Assembly: GCF_000176515.1 (NCBI RefSeq)
Contig: NZ_ADAQ01000011.1
Coordinates: 930,001 to 994,000, forward strand
DNA length: 64,000 bases
Direction of reading: 5' to 3'
Origin: Grimontia hollisae CIP 101886
GTDB lineage: Bacteria; Pseudomonadota; Gammaproteobacteria; Enterobacterales; Vibrionaceae
A program made the position numbers and the translations under genes. Below are positions 7,230 through 15,180 of the stretch, in pieces; position 1 is the first letter of the stretch, and every line of letters starts with the position of its first letter. The notes beneath the pieces are model-generated. The model saw nothing but the letters and a program-made list of their open reading frames with translations, ran no database searches and was not told the DNA's origin.

Positions 7230-8642
7230 ATGAAAAAGACCAAAATCGTTTGTACGATTGGACCAAAAACCGAATCGGTAGAGATGCTGACCAAGCTGGC
7301 AGAAGCAGGCATGAACGTCATGCGCTTGAACTTCTCACACGGCGACTTCGCTGAGCACGGCACACGCATTGCTAACCTGCGTAAGGTAATGGAAAACACA
7401 GGAAAGCAACTGGCTATCCTGCTGGACACCAAAGGTCCTGAGATCCGCACCACCAAACTGGAAGGCGGCAACGATGTTTCTCTGGTTGCAGGTCAGACTT
7501 TCACCTTCACGACTGATGCATCAGTCATCGGTAACGCAGAGCGCGTTGCAGTCACTTACCCAGGCTTCGCCAATGACCTGTCTGTGGGTAACACCATTCT
7601 GGTCGACGACGGTCTGATCGAAATGGAAGTGCTGGAAACTACAGAAACAGAAGTTATCTGTAAAGTACTGAACAACGGTGATCTGGGCGAAAACAAAGGT
7701 GTTAACCTGCCAGGCGTTTCAGTTAATCTGCCTGCACTGTCTGAGAAAGACAAAGGCGACCTGATCTTCGGTTGTGAACAAGGCGTTGACTTCATCGCGG
7801 CGTCTTTCATCCGTAAAGCGTCTGATGTGAAAGAAATCCGTGAACTGCTGGACGCAAACGGCGGTGAGCGAATCCAAATCATCTCAAAAATCGAAAACCA
7901 GGAAGGCGTTGATAACTTTGACGAAATCCTGGAGCTGTCTGACGGCATCATGGTTGCACGTGGCGACCTGGGTGTCGAAATCCCGGCAGAAGAAGTGATC
8001 TTCGCACAGAAGATGATGATCGAAAAATGTAACCGCGCACGTAAAGTGGTTATCACCGCGACCCAAATGCTGGACTCAATGATCAAAAACCCACGTCCAA
8101 CCCGCGCAGAAGCCGGTGACGTGGCAAACGCAATCATGGACGGTACTGATGCTGTTATGCTGTCTGGTGAAACCGCGAAAGGTAAATACCCTGTTGAAGC
8201 GGTTACCATCATGGCACAAATTGCGAAGCGCACTGACGCTGTACTGAAAGCAGAACTGGGTTCACGTCTGGACAGCCCTCGCCTGCGCATCACTGAAGCG
8301 GTGTGTAAAGGTGCCGTTGACACGGCTGAGAAACTGGGCGCACCACTGATCGTGGTTGCGACGGAAGCCGGTAAGTCTGCACGTTCTGTGCGTAAGTACT
8401 TCCCAACAGCAAACATCCTCGCGATGACCATCAACGAGAAAACTGCCGCACAACTTTGCCTGAGCAAAGGTGTAACATCTGTGGTTGTTGATCAATTTGA
8501 AAACACTGATGAGTTCTACCGTCGCGGTAAAGAAATTGCACTGGAGTCAGGTCTGGCTGCGAAAGGTGACATTGTGGTGATGGTATCAGGTGCACTGGTT
8601 GCTTCCGGCACCACCAATACTGCCTCTGTACACGTTCTGTAA
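7230..8642 (+). CDS. pykF: Pyruvate kinase I
   Basis: A 470-residue cytosolic pyruvate kinase, the same length as E. coli PykF and nearly identical in many blocks. It transfers phosphate from phosphoenolpyruvate to ADP, giving pyruvate and ATP at the end of glycolysis. The N terminus [15 protein letters not shown], the catalytic lysine block [10 protein letters not shown] (about residue 220), the metal/PEP loop ARGDLGVE and the [13 protein letters not shown] segment are all intact. The type I enzyme is normally activated by fructose 1,6-bisphosphate through its C-terminal domain (VMVSGAL...TNTASVHVL). A GGAG site precedes the ATG at 7230. It is monocistronic, behind a long leader and before a strong terminator. 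Codon use is strongly biased, as expected for a highly expressed gene. Confidence 0.97.
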   Translation: MKKTKIVCTIGPKTESVEMLTKLAEAGMNVMRLNFSHGDFAEHGTRIANLRKVMENTGKQLAILLDTKGPEIRTTKLEGGNDVSLVAGQTFTFTTDASVIGNAERVAVTYPGFANDLSVGNTILVDDGLIEMEVLETTETEVICKVLNNGDLGENKGVNLPGVSVNLPALSEKDKGDLIFGCEQGVDFIAASFIRKASDVKEIRELLDANGGERIQIISKIENQEGVDNFDEILELSDGIMVARGDLGVEIPAEEVIFAQKMMIEKCNRARKVVITATQMLDSMIKNPRPTRAEAGDVANAIMDGTDAVMLSGETAKGKYPVEAVTIMAQIAKRTDAVLKAELGSRLDSPRLRITEAVCKGAVDTAEKLGAPLIVVATEAGKSARSVRKYFPTANILAMTINEKTAAQLCLSKGVTSVVVDQFENTDEFYRRGKEIALESGLAAKGDIVVMVSGALVASGTTNTASVHVL

Positions 8643-8661
8643 TCTAACCATACTGAACATG

Positions 8662-8695
8662 AAAAAGGAGCCAATGGGAATTGGCTCCTTTTTTT
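8662..8695 (+). terminator. Intrinsic terminator of pykF
   Basis: The stem 8662-8675 (AAAAAGGAGCCAAT) pairs with 8680-8693 around a four-base loop and runs into a T tract. It is a textbook Rho-independent terminator 20 bases after the pykF stop. Confidence 0.93.
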
Positions 8696-8707
8696 GTTTC
8701 TTGGGGA

Positions 8708-8860
8708 TTACTTTCTGAACCAGGATGGCAACAGTTCATTGCGGTGAGTATTGACCAAAATGGCCATTGGCACCAGATAAATCCAGCCAACCTTGATTGT
8801 CAGGACAGCCAGTGACAAGGTAGTCACCCTCACCAAATACTTATTGATGGTTTGGAACAC
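8708..8860 (-). CDS. Possible small membrane peptide, 50 residues
   Basis: A GTG-started frame of 50 codons ending in TAA at 8708-8710. The product has a hydrophobic core (TLSLAVLTIKVGWIYLVPMAILV, residues about 14-36) flanked by a basic N part (NKYLVRV) and a tail with NTHRNELLPSWFRK. That is the layout of a single-pass small inner-membrane protein. A weak purine-rich site (AAGAGA) lies eight bases upstream of the GTG, and an in-frame stop lies a few codons further up. It sits between the terminators of pykF and ilvH and would need its own promoter. No family was recognised. It may be real or chance; conservation would decide. Confidence 0.4.
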   Translation of the reverse strand: MFQTINKYLVRVTTLSLAVLTIKVGWIYLVPMAILVNTHRNELLPSWFRK

Positions 8861-8954
8861 GTGACGTTTCTCTTTTTAGTTATTTTTACTTTTGATGAAG
8901 ATAGCAGTATACATTTTGAGCAAAAAGTCGCAAGTTGAGAGCATTTGTAATACC

Positions 8955-8982
8955 AAAAAAAACCGATGGCTCCTACCATCGG
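8955..8982 (-). terminator. Intrinsic terminator of ilvIH
   Basis: On the minus strand CCGATGG (8976-8982) pairs with CCATCGG (8963-8969) around a six-base loop and is followed by eight T. It lies 22 bases beyond the ilvH stop codon. Confidence 0.9.
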
Positions 8983-9004
8983 CTTTTCCGTGACGGGTTA
9001 TCGA

Positions 9005-9502
9005 TTACTGACGCAGCGCGCGCTCACCACGTGCGATGCCCACGATACCACTGCGTGCGACTTCAATGATGTCAGTGACATCTTTCATTGCTGAGATAAA
9101 GGCATCAATCTTTTCGCTGGTTCCGGCCAGTTGCACCGTATACAGCGCGTTGGTGACATCCACAATCTGGCCCCGGAAAATGTCTGCAGTGCGTTTGACT
9201 TCAGCACGAGCAAAACCACTCGCTTTCACCTTCACCATCGCCAGTTCACGCTCGATATAATCAGATTCGGTCACATTGCTGACTTTCAGCACGTCGATAA
9301 GCTTATGCAACTGCTTTTCGATTTGCTCACGCTCTGACTCTTTTACTACTGTCGTGGTGATATTAAGGCGGGACAGAGTCGGATCGTCTGTCGGTGATAC
9401 CGTCAGGGATTCAATGTTATAACCACGCTGGGAAAACAGGCCGACAACACGGGACAATGCGCCAGGTTCGTTTTCCATCAAAATCGATACAATACTGCGC
9501 AT
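9005..9502 (-). CDS. ilvH: Acetolactate synthase III, regulatory (small) subunit
   Basis: A 165-residue protein matching E. coli IlvH. It has an N-terminal ACT domain (SILMENEPGALSRVVGLFSQ, residues about 5-24, then RGYNIESLTV) that binds valine, and a C-terminal domain that contacts the catalytic subunit (RGQIVDVTNALYTVQLAGTS). It activates IlvI and gives feedback inhibition by valine. The start ATG at 9502 overlaps the ilvI TAA stop by one base (TAATG), which implies translational coupling. The frame is open nine codons further upstream, but that would lie inside ilvI and is not conserved with E. coli IlvH. Confidence 0.95.
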   Translation of the reverse strand: MRSIVSILMENEPGALSRVVGLFSQRGYNIESLTVSPTDDPTLSRLNITTTVVKESEREQIEKQLHKLIDVLKVSNVTESDYIERELAMVKVKASGFARAEVKRTADIFRGQIVDVTNALYTVQLAGTSEKIDAFISAMKDVTDIIEVARSGIVGIARGERALRQ

Positions 9503-11220
9503 TATGTTCTCTCCGTCTTGCTCAACCACATTTCATTCATCGCTCCGCCACGCACCTGCATCGGGTATACGTGCTCGGTTTCATCGACGCTGATATCGAT
9601 GAAGACCAGCTTATCTTTCATCGCCAGACCTCGCGCTAGCTCGCTTTCCAGATCTGCCGGATTGCTGATGCGGATACCAACATGGCCATACGCTTCAGCA
9701 ATTGCCGCGAAATCAGGCACCGAGTCCATGTAAGAGTGAGAGTGGCGACCTTGATAAATCATGTCCTGCCACTGTTTCACCATACCGAGGAAGCGGTTGT
9801 TGAGGTTGATAATTTTGACGGGAATGTCATATTGCAGCGCGGTTGACAGTTCCTGGATATTCATCTGGATACTGCCGTCACCGGTGACACAAATCACCTC
9901 AGCGTCAGGGAGCGCAAACTTTACCCCCATGGCAGCCGGCAGGCCGAATCCCATGGTGCCGAGACCGCCAGAGTTGATCCAGCGACGTGGCTTGTCAAAC
10001 GGGTAGTAAAGCGCCGCAAACATCTGGTGCTGGCCAACATCTGACGCCACATAGGCATCACCATTGGTGAGCTTGTAGACGGCTTCAATCGCTTGTTGCG
10101 GTTTAATGCGCTCATTATTGGTTTCATACGCCAGGCACTTGCGCTCACGCCAGACATTGATGTTGCTCCACCAGGCATCAAGCGCTGCCGCATCATTCGA
10201 GCCACCCTGCTCGGTCAGAAGCTTCAGCATAGTGTTTAACACCACATCTGCCGACCCTACAATCGGGATATCTGCCGCGACAGTTTTTGAAATGCTTGAT
10301 GGGTCAATGTCAATGTGCATGACCTTGGCATTTGGGCAGTATTTTTCGAGGTTGTTGGTGGTACGGTCATCAAAACGCACACCGATACCAAAGATAAGAT
10401 CGGCATTGTGCATTGCCATGTTGGCTTCATACGTACCGTGCATGCCCAGCATACCGAGAGACTTGTCACCTGTGCCCGGATACGCACCAAGGCCCATCAA
10501 GGTACTGATAACCGGAATATTTAGAGTGTCTGCCAGCGTTTTAATCTGCTCACCACATTCCGAGATAATCGCACCGCCCCCGACGTACAGAACTGGCTTT
10601 TTCGCTTCCAGCAGCGCTTTCAGGCCACGCTTGATTTGTCCTTTATGCCCCGACGTTGTCGGGTTATAAGAACGCATGGATATGCTTTCCGGGTACTCGT
10701 AAGGGTATGTGTTTGCAGGGTTCAGCATATCTTTCGGCAGATCAACAACTACAGGGCCAGGGCGGCCGGTTGATGCCAGATAAAAGGCTTTTTTGATGAC
10801 TTTGGGAATGTCTTCGGTGTTTTTCACCAAAAAACTGTGTTTTACGATCGGGCGGGAGACACCCACCATGTCACATTCCTGGAAAGCATCGTTACCAATC
10901 AGGTTACTCATTACCTGGCCGGAAAGCACCACCAAGGGAACTGAGTCGTAATACGCGGTCGCGATACCGGTAATCGCATTGGTTGCACCTGGGCCTGAAG
11001 TGACCAACACAACCCCCACCTCGCCGGTGGCACGGGCATAACCATCCGCCATATGAACCGCTGCCTGCTCGTGACGGACGAGCACATGCTCGATATCACT
11101 TTTCTCATGCAATGCATCATAGATATCCAGCACCGATCCGCCCGGATACCCAAATATATGTTTAACGCCCTGATCGATCATTGAACGAACGACCATGTCG
11201 GCTCCTGACAACATTTCCAC
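9502..11220 (-). CDS. ilvI: Acetolactate synthase III, catalytic (large) subunit
   Basis: A 572-residue thiamine diphosphate enzyme that condenses two pyruvates to acetolactate, or pyruvate with 2-oxobutyrate, the first common step of branched-chain amino acid synthesis. It has the N-terminal TPP-binding domain with the activating Glu in [18 protein letters not shown], a central FAD-binding region ([12 protein letters not shown]), and the C-terminal diphosphate site GDGSIQMN...NN. The start is GTG at 11220: it gives (M)[12 protein letters not shown], matching the N terminus of E. coli IlvI, and has GGAGG six bases upstream. The longer frame with seven extra codons lacks these features. It is first gene of ilvIH. 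In E. coli this operon responds to Lrp and leucine; the AT-rich upstream region would suit that. Confidence 0.95.
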   Translation of the reverse strand: MEMLSGADMVVRSMIDQGVKHIFGYPGGSVLDIYDALHEKSDIEHVLVRHEQAAVHMADGYARATGEVGVVLVTSGPGATNAITGIATAYYDSVPLVVLSGQVMSNLIGNDAFQECDMVGVSRPIVKHSFLVKNTEDIPKVIKKAFYLASTGRPGPVVVDLPKDMLNPANTYPYEYPESISMRSYNPTTSGHKGQIKRGLKALLEAKKPVLYVGGGAIISECGEQIKTLADTLNIPVISTLMGLGAYPGTGDKSLGMLGMHGTYEANMAMHNADLIFGIGVRFDDRTTNNLEKYCPNAKVMHIDIDPSSISKTVAADIPIVGSADVVLNTMLKLLTEQGGSNDAAALDAWWSNINVWRERKCLAYETNNERIKPQQAIEAVYKLTNGDAYVASDVGQHQMFAALYYPFDKPRRWINSGGLGTMGFGLPAAMGVKFALPDAEVICVTGDGSIQMNIQELSTALQYDIPVKIINLNNRFLGMVKQWQDMIYQGRHSHSYMDSVPDFAAIAEAYGHVGIRISNPADLESELARGLAMKDKLVFIDISVDETEHVYPMQVRGGAMNEMWLSKTERT

Positions 11221-11713
11221 TATATGCCTCCATGTCTGCATAGTTTAGGACTTATTTGTAGCCTAGAGATGGATGCCGACATTACTTACTGCCTGCTTGC
11301 CGCCAATCCATGCCAGCTATGCTTTTATCCCCGGTCGTAACAGGGAATAAAAAAGCGTTTGTCCATGCTGCGTTTAACAGTGCCTGATCCCAGTCACCTG
11401 TCTGCTGTATGAACACCAACAACTTTAACGCTTTGTTAGCAAATCTGTCTATTACATAACCTTTATTCCCATTAATACTCTGATTGAACAATCATTCATC
11501 ATTAAAGACTCTACACAAACCCACTCCATCAGCATTCACTGCTGAAAAGTCATGCGTTAACAACATTTACTGTTTGGACATCCGTTGTATATGCACACGA
11601 AAAAAAGTCTGTTTTGGCCATTAGGGAAATATTTTTCGGGGAGTTGCACGTTAAAGACACTTTTGCCTGTCGGGCAATAACGTGCGAGGAAAAGAAAAAG
11701 AGGCGAAAAGAAG
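11221..11713. other. Upstream region of ilvIH
   Basis: About 490 bases between the acyl-CoA ligase terminator and ilvI. It is AT-rich around 11440-11660 and should hold the ilvIH promoter and regulator sites. A 69-codon frame on the minus strand (11282-11491) has no recognisable domain or convincing ribosome site. No leucine- or valine-rich leader peptide or attenuator was found. Confidence 0.5.
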
Positions 11714-11744
11714 CAAAAAAACAGCCCGGCATTAGAACCGGGCT
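11714..11744 (-). terminator. Intrinsic terminator of the acyl-CoA ligase gene
   Basis: On the minus strand AGCCCGG (11738-11744) pairs with CCGGGCT (11723-11729) around an eight-base loop, with a run of seven T starting two bases after the stem. It lies about 20 bases after the ligase stop codon. Confidence 0.9.
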
Positions 11745-11763
11745 TTGAGGAGAATTGGCAAGC

Positions 11764-13557
11764 TCAGTGCTTTTTGTACATGGCTTCAATTTGCTTTTTA
11801 TATCGCTCCAGAATCACTTTGCGACGAAGCTTCAGCGTGGGGGTTAACTCGCCTTTCGACATGGAAAACTCAGAAGGCAATAGCGTGAATTTTTTCACCT
11901 GCTCAAACTTCGCCAACTCTTTTTGCAGCTCTGCGAGGCGTTTTTCAAACAATTCGACCACTTCACTGTGTTTAATCAGCTCCATACGATCATGATATTT
12001 AATGTTGAGCTCTTTCGCCCAGCTCTCCAGCGTTTCAAAACACGGTACAATAAGCGCTGACACAAAATGACGCGCATCTGCCACTACCGCAATTTGTTCA
12101 ATGAAGTGATCTTTGCCCAGCTTGCCTTCAATCATTTGTGGCGCGATATACTTGCCGCCAGAGGTTTTCATCAGCTCTTTGATGCGGTCGGTAATAAATA
12201 GGTTACCCTTGGCATCAATATGGCCTGCATCGCCGGTTTTAAGGAAGCCATCTTTGGTAAAGGTGTCTGCGGTCTCTTTTGGCTTGTTGTAGTAACCGCG
12301 CATCACCATCGGGCCACGCACCAGAATTTCATTATTTTCGCCGATTTTTACCTCAGCATTGGGCATTGGCATGCCAATCGAGTCTGGATCAAAACTGCCG
12401 CTGTCCCAACATGAAACGGTTGCCGTGGTCTCAGTCATGCCGTAACCCAACTTCACATTCACGCCAATGGCATGGAAAAAACGGCCGATGGCGGGCTCCA
12501 GTTTTGCGCCACCACAGGGCATCATGGTGATATTGCCACCCAGCAGTTCACGCAATTTGCTCAGCACCAGCTTATCCGCCATGCGGTGCGCACTCTTGAG
12601 CCAAGGTGCTGGTTTTTTGCCTTTGCGGGTAATTTCTGCCATCAGGTTGCCGATAGACACTGCCGCACGGAACATGCCTTTTTTCACCGGGTTAGCTGTC
12701 GCCACTTTTTCGTGAACCGCACTGTAGATTTTTTCATAGAAGCGCGGCACCGCACACATCACAGTTGGCTTCACGTCCTGCAATGCTTCGCGGATGGCAT
12801 AAGTATTGGACAGGTAGCAGTTGGTTGCGCCGTGATGTAGCACATAGAAAGTCCAGCAGCGTTCAAACACATGTGACAGCGGCAGGAAGGCGAGTGAGAC
12901 TTCATTCTCACTGATCCCAAGTACTTGATCGTGGCTTTCAATCTGCGCAGCAATGTTGGCGTAATCCAGCATCACACCTTTCGGCTCGCCCGTGGTGCCT
13001 GAGGTGTAAATCAGCGTCATCAAATCGTCCATCGCCGCATCGGCAAGGCGTTTATTGAACTCCGGATCCACATTGTCATTGGCGGTTTGCAGGAAGCAAC
13101 GCCATCCCATACCCATGGCATGGCCAGCGAAATCGACGTTGTCGTCAAAGCTGACAATCTTTTCCAGTGAAGGGCAGCTATCTGCAATAGACATCGCCGC
13201 ATCTACCTGAGACTGGTCGCCCACAAACAGGATGCGCACCCCGGCATCACGCAGAATATAGGCGGCTTGTTCAGCGGTGTTGGTAGGGTAAATGGGCACG
13301 GGTACACAACGCACCTGAAGCGCAGCAATATCGGCAATGCTCCACTCTGCACAGTTATTGGCAAAAATACCGATTTTATCCTGCACAGCGAGGCCGGAAA
13401 CCAGCATCGCTCGTGAAGCCGCATCAATGCATTTACCGAATTCACGCCAAGATAGCTCGCCCCAACCGGCTCCTTGTTGGAATCGCAGCGCAATCTTGTC
13501 GCCCTGAGCATTAACCTGCTCACGGATACGGTTAACGATATGAAGTTCCAGCGCCAT
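11764..13557 (-). CDS. Long-chain fatty-acid--CoA ligase (AMP-forming)
   Basis: A 597-residue adenylate-forming enzyme that activates fatty acids to acyl-CoA with ATP. The P-loop-like motif TLIYTSGTTGEPKGVML (about residues 175-191), the adenine-binding LGYGMTETTATVS and the hinge/catalytic TGDAGHID...ITDRIKELMKTSGGKYI are all present, with the C-terminal lysine in SMSKGELTPTLKLRRK. The type is closer to the eukaryotic-like FAA1 family than to E. coli FadD. The start ATG at 13557 follows a GAGAG site; the frame continues 20 codons upstream without a better start. It lies between leuO and ilvIH, which in Vibrio cholerae is also the case as far as I recall. A promoter with a symmetric operator-like element precedes it. 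Confidence 0.9.
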   Translation of the reverse strand: MALELHIVNRIREQVNAQGDKIALRFQQGAGWGELSWREFGKCIDAASRAMLVSGLAVQDKIGIFANNCAEWSIADIAALQVRCVPVPIYPTNTAEQAAYILRDAGVRILFVGDQSQVDAAMSIADSCPSLEKIVSFDDNVDFAGHAMGMGWRCFLQTANDNVDPEFNKRLADAAMDDLMTLIYTSGTTGEPKGVMLDYANIAAQIESHDQVLGISENEVSLAFLPLSHVFERCWTFYVLHHGATNCYLSNTYAIREALQDVKPTVMCAVPRFYEKIYSAVHEKVATANPVKKGMFRAAVSIGNLMAEITRKGKKPAPWLKSAHRMADKLVLSKLRELLGGNITMMPCGGAKLEPAIGRFFHAIGVNVKLGYGMTETTATVSCWDSGSFDPDSIGMPMPNAEVKIGENNEILVRGPMVMRGYYNKPKETADTFTKDGFLKTGDAGHIDAKGNLFITDRIKELMKTSGGKYIAPQMIEGKLGKDHFIEQIAVVADARHFVSALIVPCFETLESWAKELNIKYHDRMELIKHSEVVELFEKRLAELQKELAKFEQVKKFTLLPSEFSMSKGELTPTLKLRRKVILERYKKQIEAMYKKH

Positions 13558-13587
13558 TTCACACTCTCTCAGCACAGCATGACCCGG

Positions 13588-13617
13588 TAAATACAATGCG
13601 GGTCGCAGGGAAAACAA
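13588..13617 (-). promoter_or_regulatory. Candidate promoter of the acyl-CoA ligase gene
   Basis: On the minus strand TTGTTT (13612-13617) and TATTTA (13588-13593) are 18 bases apart. The predicted start near 13581 gives a short leader of about 24 bases. The palindrome at 13621-13636 abuts the -35 box. Confidence 0.5.
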
Positions 13618-13620
13618 TTG

Positions 13621-13636
13621 GCTTACAGCTGTAAGC
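13621..13636. promoter_or_regulatory. 16-bp perfect palindrome, probable operator
   Basis: GCTTACAGCTGTAAGC is its own reverse complement. It lies 64-79 bases upstream of the acyl-CoA ligase ATG and just upstream of the proposed -35 box. Symmetry and position fit a dimeric regulator site. It does not look like the FadR or PsrA consensus. The rest of the 13558-13864 interval has no gene. Confidence 0.55.
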
Positions 13637-13809
13637 TAAAACTCAGTCAGCAGTGTAATGACTCCCCCATCAATTACAAGAAAAAGCACATGCAGGACGC
13701 TCAAAACCTGAGCAATACATTTGACGAACAGTGTTCATTTCAGAGTACAGCTGTTCTCTCAAAGCAGAAAAAAGTTGTAACAAGATGTATCAAAGCAAGT
13801 ATTGGACGC

Positions 13810-13833
13810 AAAAACCGGCTTTCGCCGGTTTTT
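13810..13833. terminator. Terminator of leuO
   Basis: A ten-bp stem, AAAAACCGGC paired with GCCGGTTTTT around TTTC, lies 32 bases beyond the leuO stop. It is symmetric enough to work on both strands. Confidence 0.9.
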
Positions 13834-13864
13834 AGTGCTTTTTCGCAGCATTTTTACGCCAGAT

Positions 13865-14812
13865 TTACACCAAGGAGTTACCACAAATCGTCAGCAGTTG
13901 GTCGCGCATCCATAAGTGACCTTTGTCTTTCTCCGCCGATGCATGCCAGCTCAGGTAGCCGCTGATCCGGTTGTTCTCCAGTGGCAGGGGTAACATCTTA
14001 AGGTTTTCATGGTTGCTGCCACTTTCAACCATCCAACGTGGCGCCACGGCCACCAGTTGTGACTGGCTGACCACATACAAGATATTGCTCAGGCTAACCC
14101 CCTGATAGGCTTCATGGTAACGGCCATCACGGTATAAAGCTTCAGCATATCCCAGCATCTCACCATTATGTTTCAAGACGGCATGCGCCTCGCTGGAAAG
14201 CGCTTTCGCAGTAATGTTATCCCCCAGACGCGGATGGTTTTTACTTGCCACCACCACCAGCTCATCGCTGAACATCTCTGTGCTGCAGAAACCAGCTTCA
14301 CAGAAGTGCAGGTAATCAATCACAAAGTCCACTTCCTGGTAGCGCAATTTACGGGCGATATCACGATCAAACTCCGTTTCTACCTGAACTTTGACACCAG
14401 GCGCAACGGAGGAAATGGTATTGAGGATCTGAGGAACAAACCGCATGTCTGAGGGGCTGCAAATCGCCAGACGGAAAGTACGATTACTGGTTTCAGGCAC
14501 AAACACAGACGTCGGCAGCTCATTTTTGATCAACTGGATGGCCTGACGAATTGGGCCAAATAGCTGACGGGCACGCTGTGTCGGTTTAATGCCACGACCA
14601 CTGCGGACAAACAACTCATCATTAAACATCACTTTCAGGCGTGATACCGCATTACTGACTGCCGGTTGTGACATCCCCAGACTCTGTGCGGCACGAGTAA
14701 TGTTCTGTTCTTGCATCACCGCATCAAAGACCGTGATGAGGTTGAGATCGACACTTCTCAGCGTCGTATCAGTGCGGCTCTCGAAATGGTTAACCGACTC
14801 TTTCTGCGTCAT
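13865..14812 (-). CDS. leuO: LysR-type transcriptional regulator LeuO
   Basis: A 315-residue LysR regulator matching E. coli LeuO (314 residues). The block VDLNLITVFDAVMQEQNITR and the following AAQSLGMSQPAVSNAVSRLK form the winged helix-turn-helix near residues 20-70; FNDELFVRSGRGIKPT follows. The C-terminal effector domain ends with SWHASAEKDKGHLWM as in LeuO. LeuO counters H-NS silencing and controls many stress, surface and transport genes; in Vibrio cholerae it is tied to ToxR and bile or cyclic dipeptide response. The ATG at 14812 gives the family length; a TTG 15 codons upstream is less likely. Unlike E. coli, the leu operon is not directly divergent: an RND operon lies between. Confidence 0.93.
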   Translation of the reverse strand: MTQKESVNHFESRTDTTLRSVDLNLITVFDAVMQEQNITRAAQSLGMSQPAVSNAVSRLKVMFNDELFVRSGRGIKPTQRARQLFGPIRQAIQLIKNELPTSVFVPETSNRTFRLAICSPSDMRFVPQILNTISSVAPGVKVQVETEFDRDIARKLRYQEVDFVIDYLHFCEAGFCSTEMFSDELVVVASKNHPRLGDNITAKALSSEAHAVLKHNGEMLGYAEALYRDGRYHEAYQGVSLSNILYVVSQSQLVAVAPRWMVESGSNHENLKMLPLPLENNRISGYLSWHASAEKDKGHLWMRDQLLTICGNSLV

Positions 14813-15180
14813 ACCTAAACCCTGAAGGAAACAGTAAATGTAAAGCGTCTGTGGCAACAGTCACTGATCAACCCTGGAGAGTTCATCATTAATACGATGC
14901 GGGTTGACCCTTTCCAGCCATGAGACAAAGCTTGCTTATGTCTTGCGATAATATGAAATTCCGCGTGCGACTATCAAAGCGTCAACTTAGTAACACGATT
15001 GAATAAATCCCCCCAGTAAATTGTTGTAAATTGATGCCTAGAAGAAGCAACAAGGAAACCAACAATTCAATAAAAATAACCTTATAATCATACAGTTAAA
15101 TATAAAATTAGACTAAAAAACCTGTCAATCAGACATTGACTCGAACAATGGGGACATCGATTTATATTTGCCGGAAAAGA
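14813..15180. other. AT-rich leuO promoter region
   Basis: 368 bases between the RND permease stop and leuO. The part from about 14940 to 15175 is markedly AT-rich with A/T runs, as expected for an H-NS/LeuO-controlled promoter. A weak terminator for the RND operon is at its far end. No gene was seen. Confidence 0.5.
15112..15140 (-). terminator. Weak terminator after the RND operon
   Basis: On the minus strand GTCAAT and ATTGAC (15124-15140) form a six-bp stem, followed after three bases by six T. The stem is short, so read-through into leuO is possible. Confidence 0.4.

Noticed and set aside
7556-8467. A 303-codon open frame on the minus strand inside pykF
   Set aside because: It lies wholly opposite a strongly conserved gene with biased codon use, which often leaves the opposite strand open. 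Its product is Ser/Arg/Thr-rich with no domain and no ribosome site.
11282-11491. A 69-codon frame upstream of ilvI as a leader or small gene
   Set aside because: No cluster of Leu, Val or Ile codons, no terminator after it, no recognised domain. The region is more likely the ilvIH promoter.
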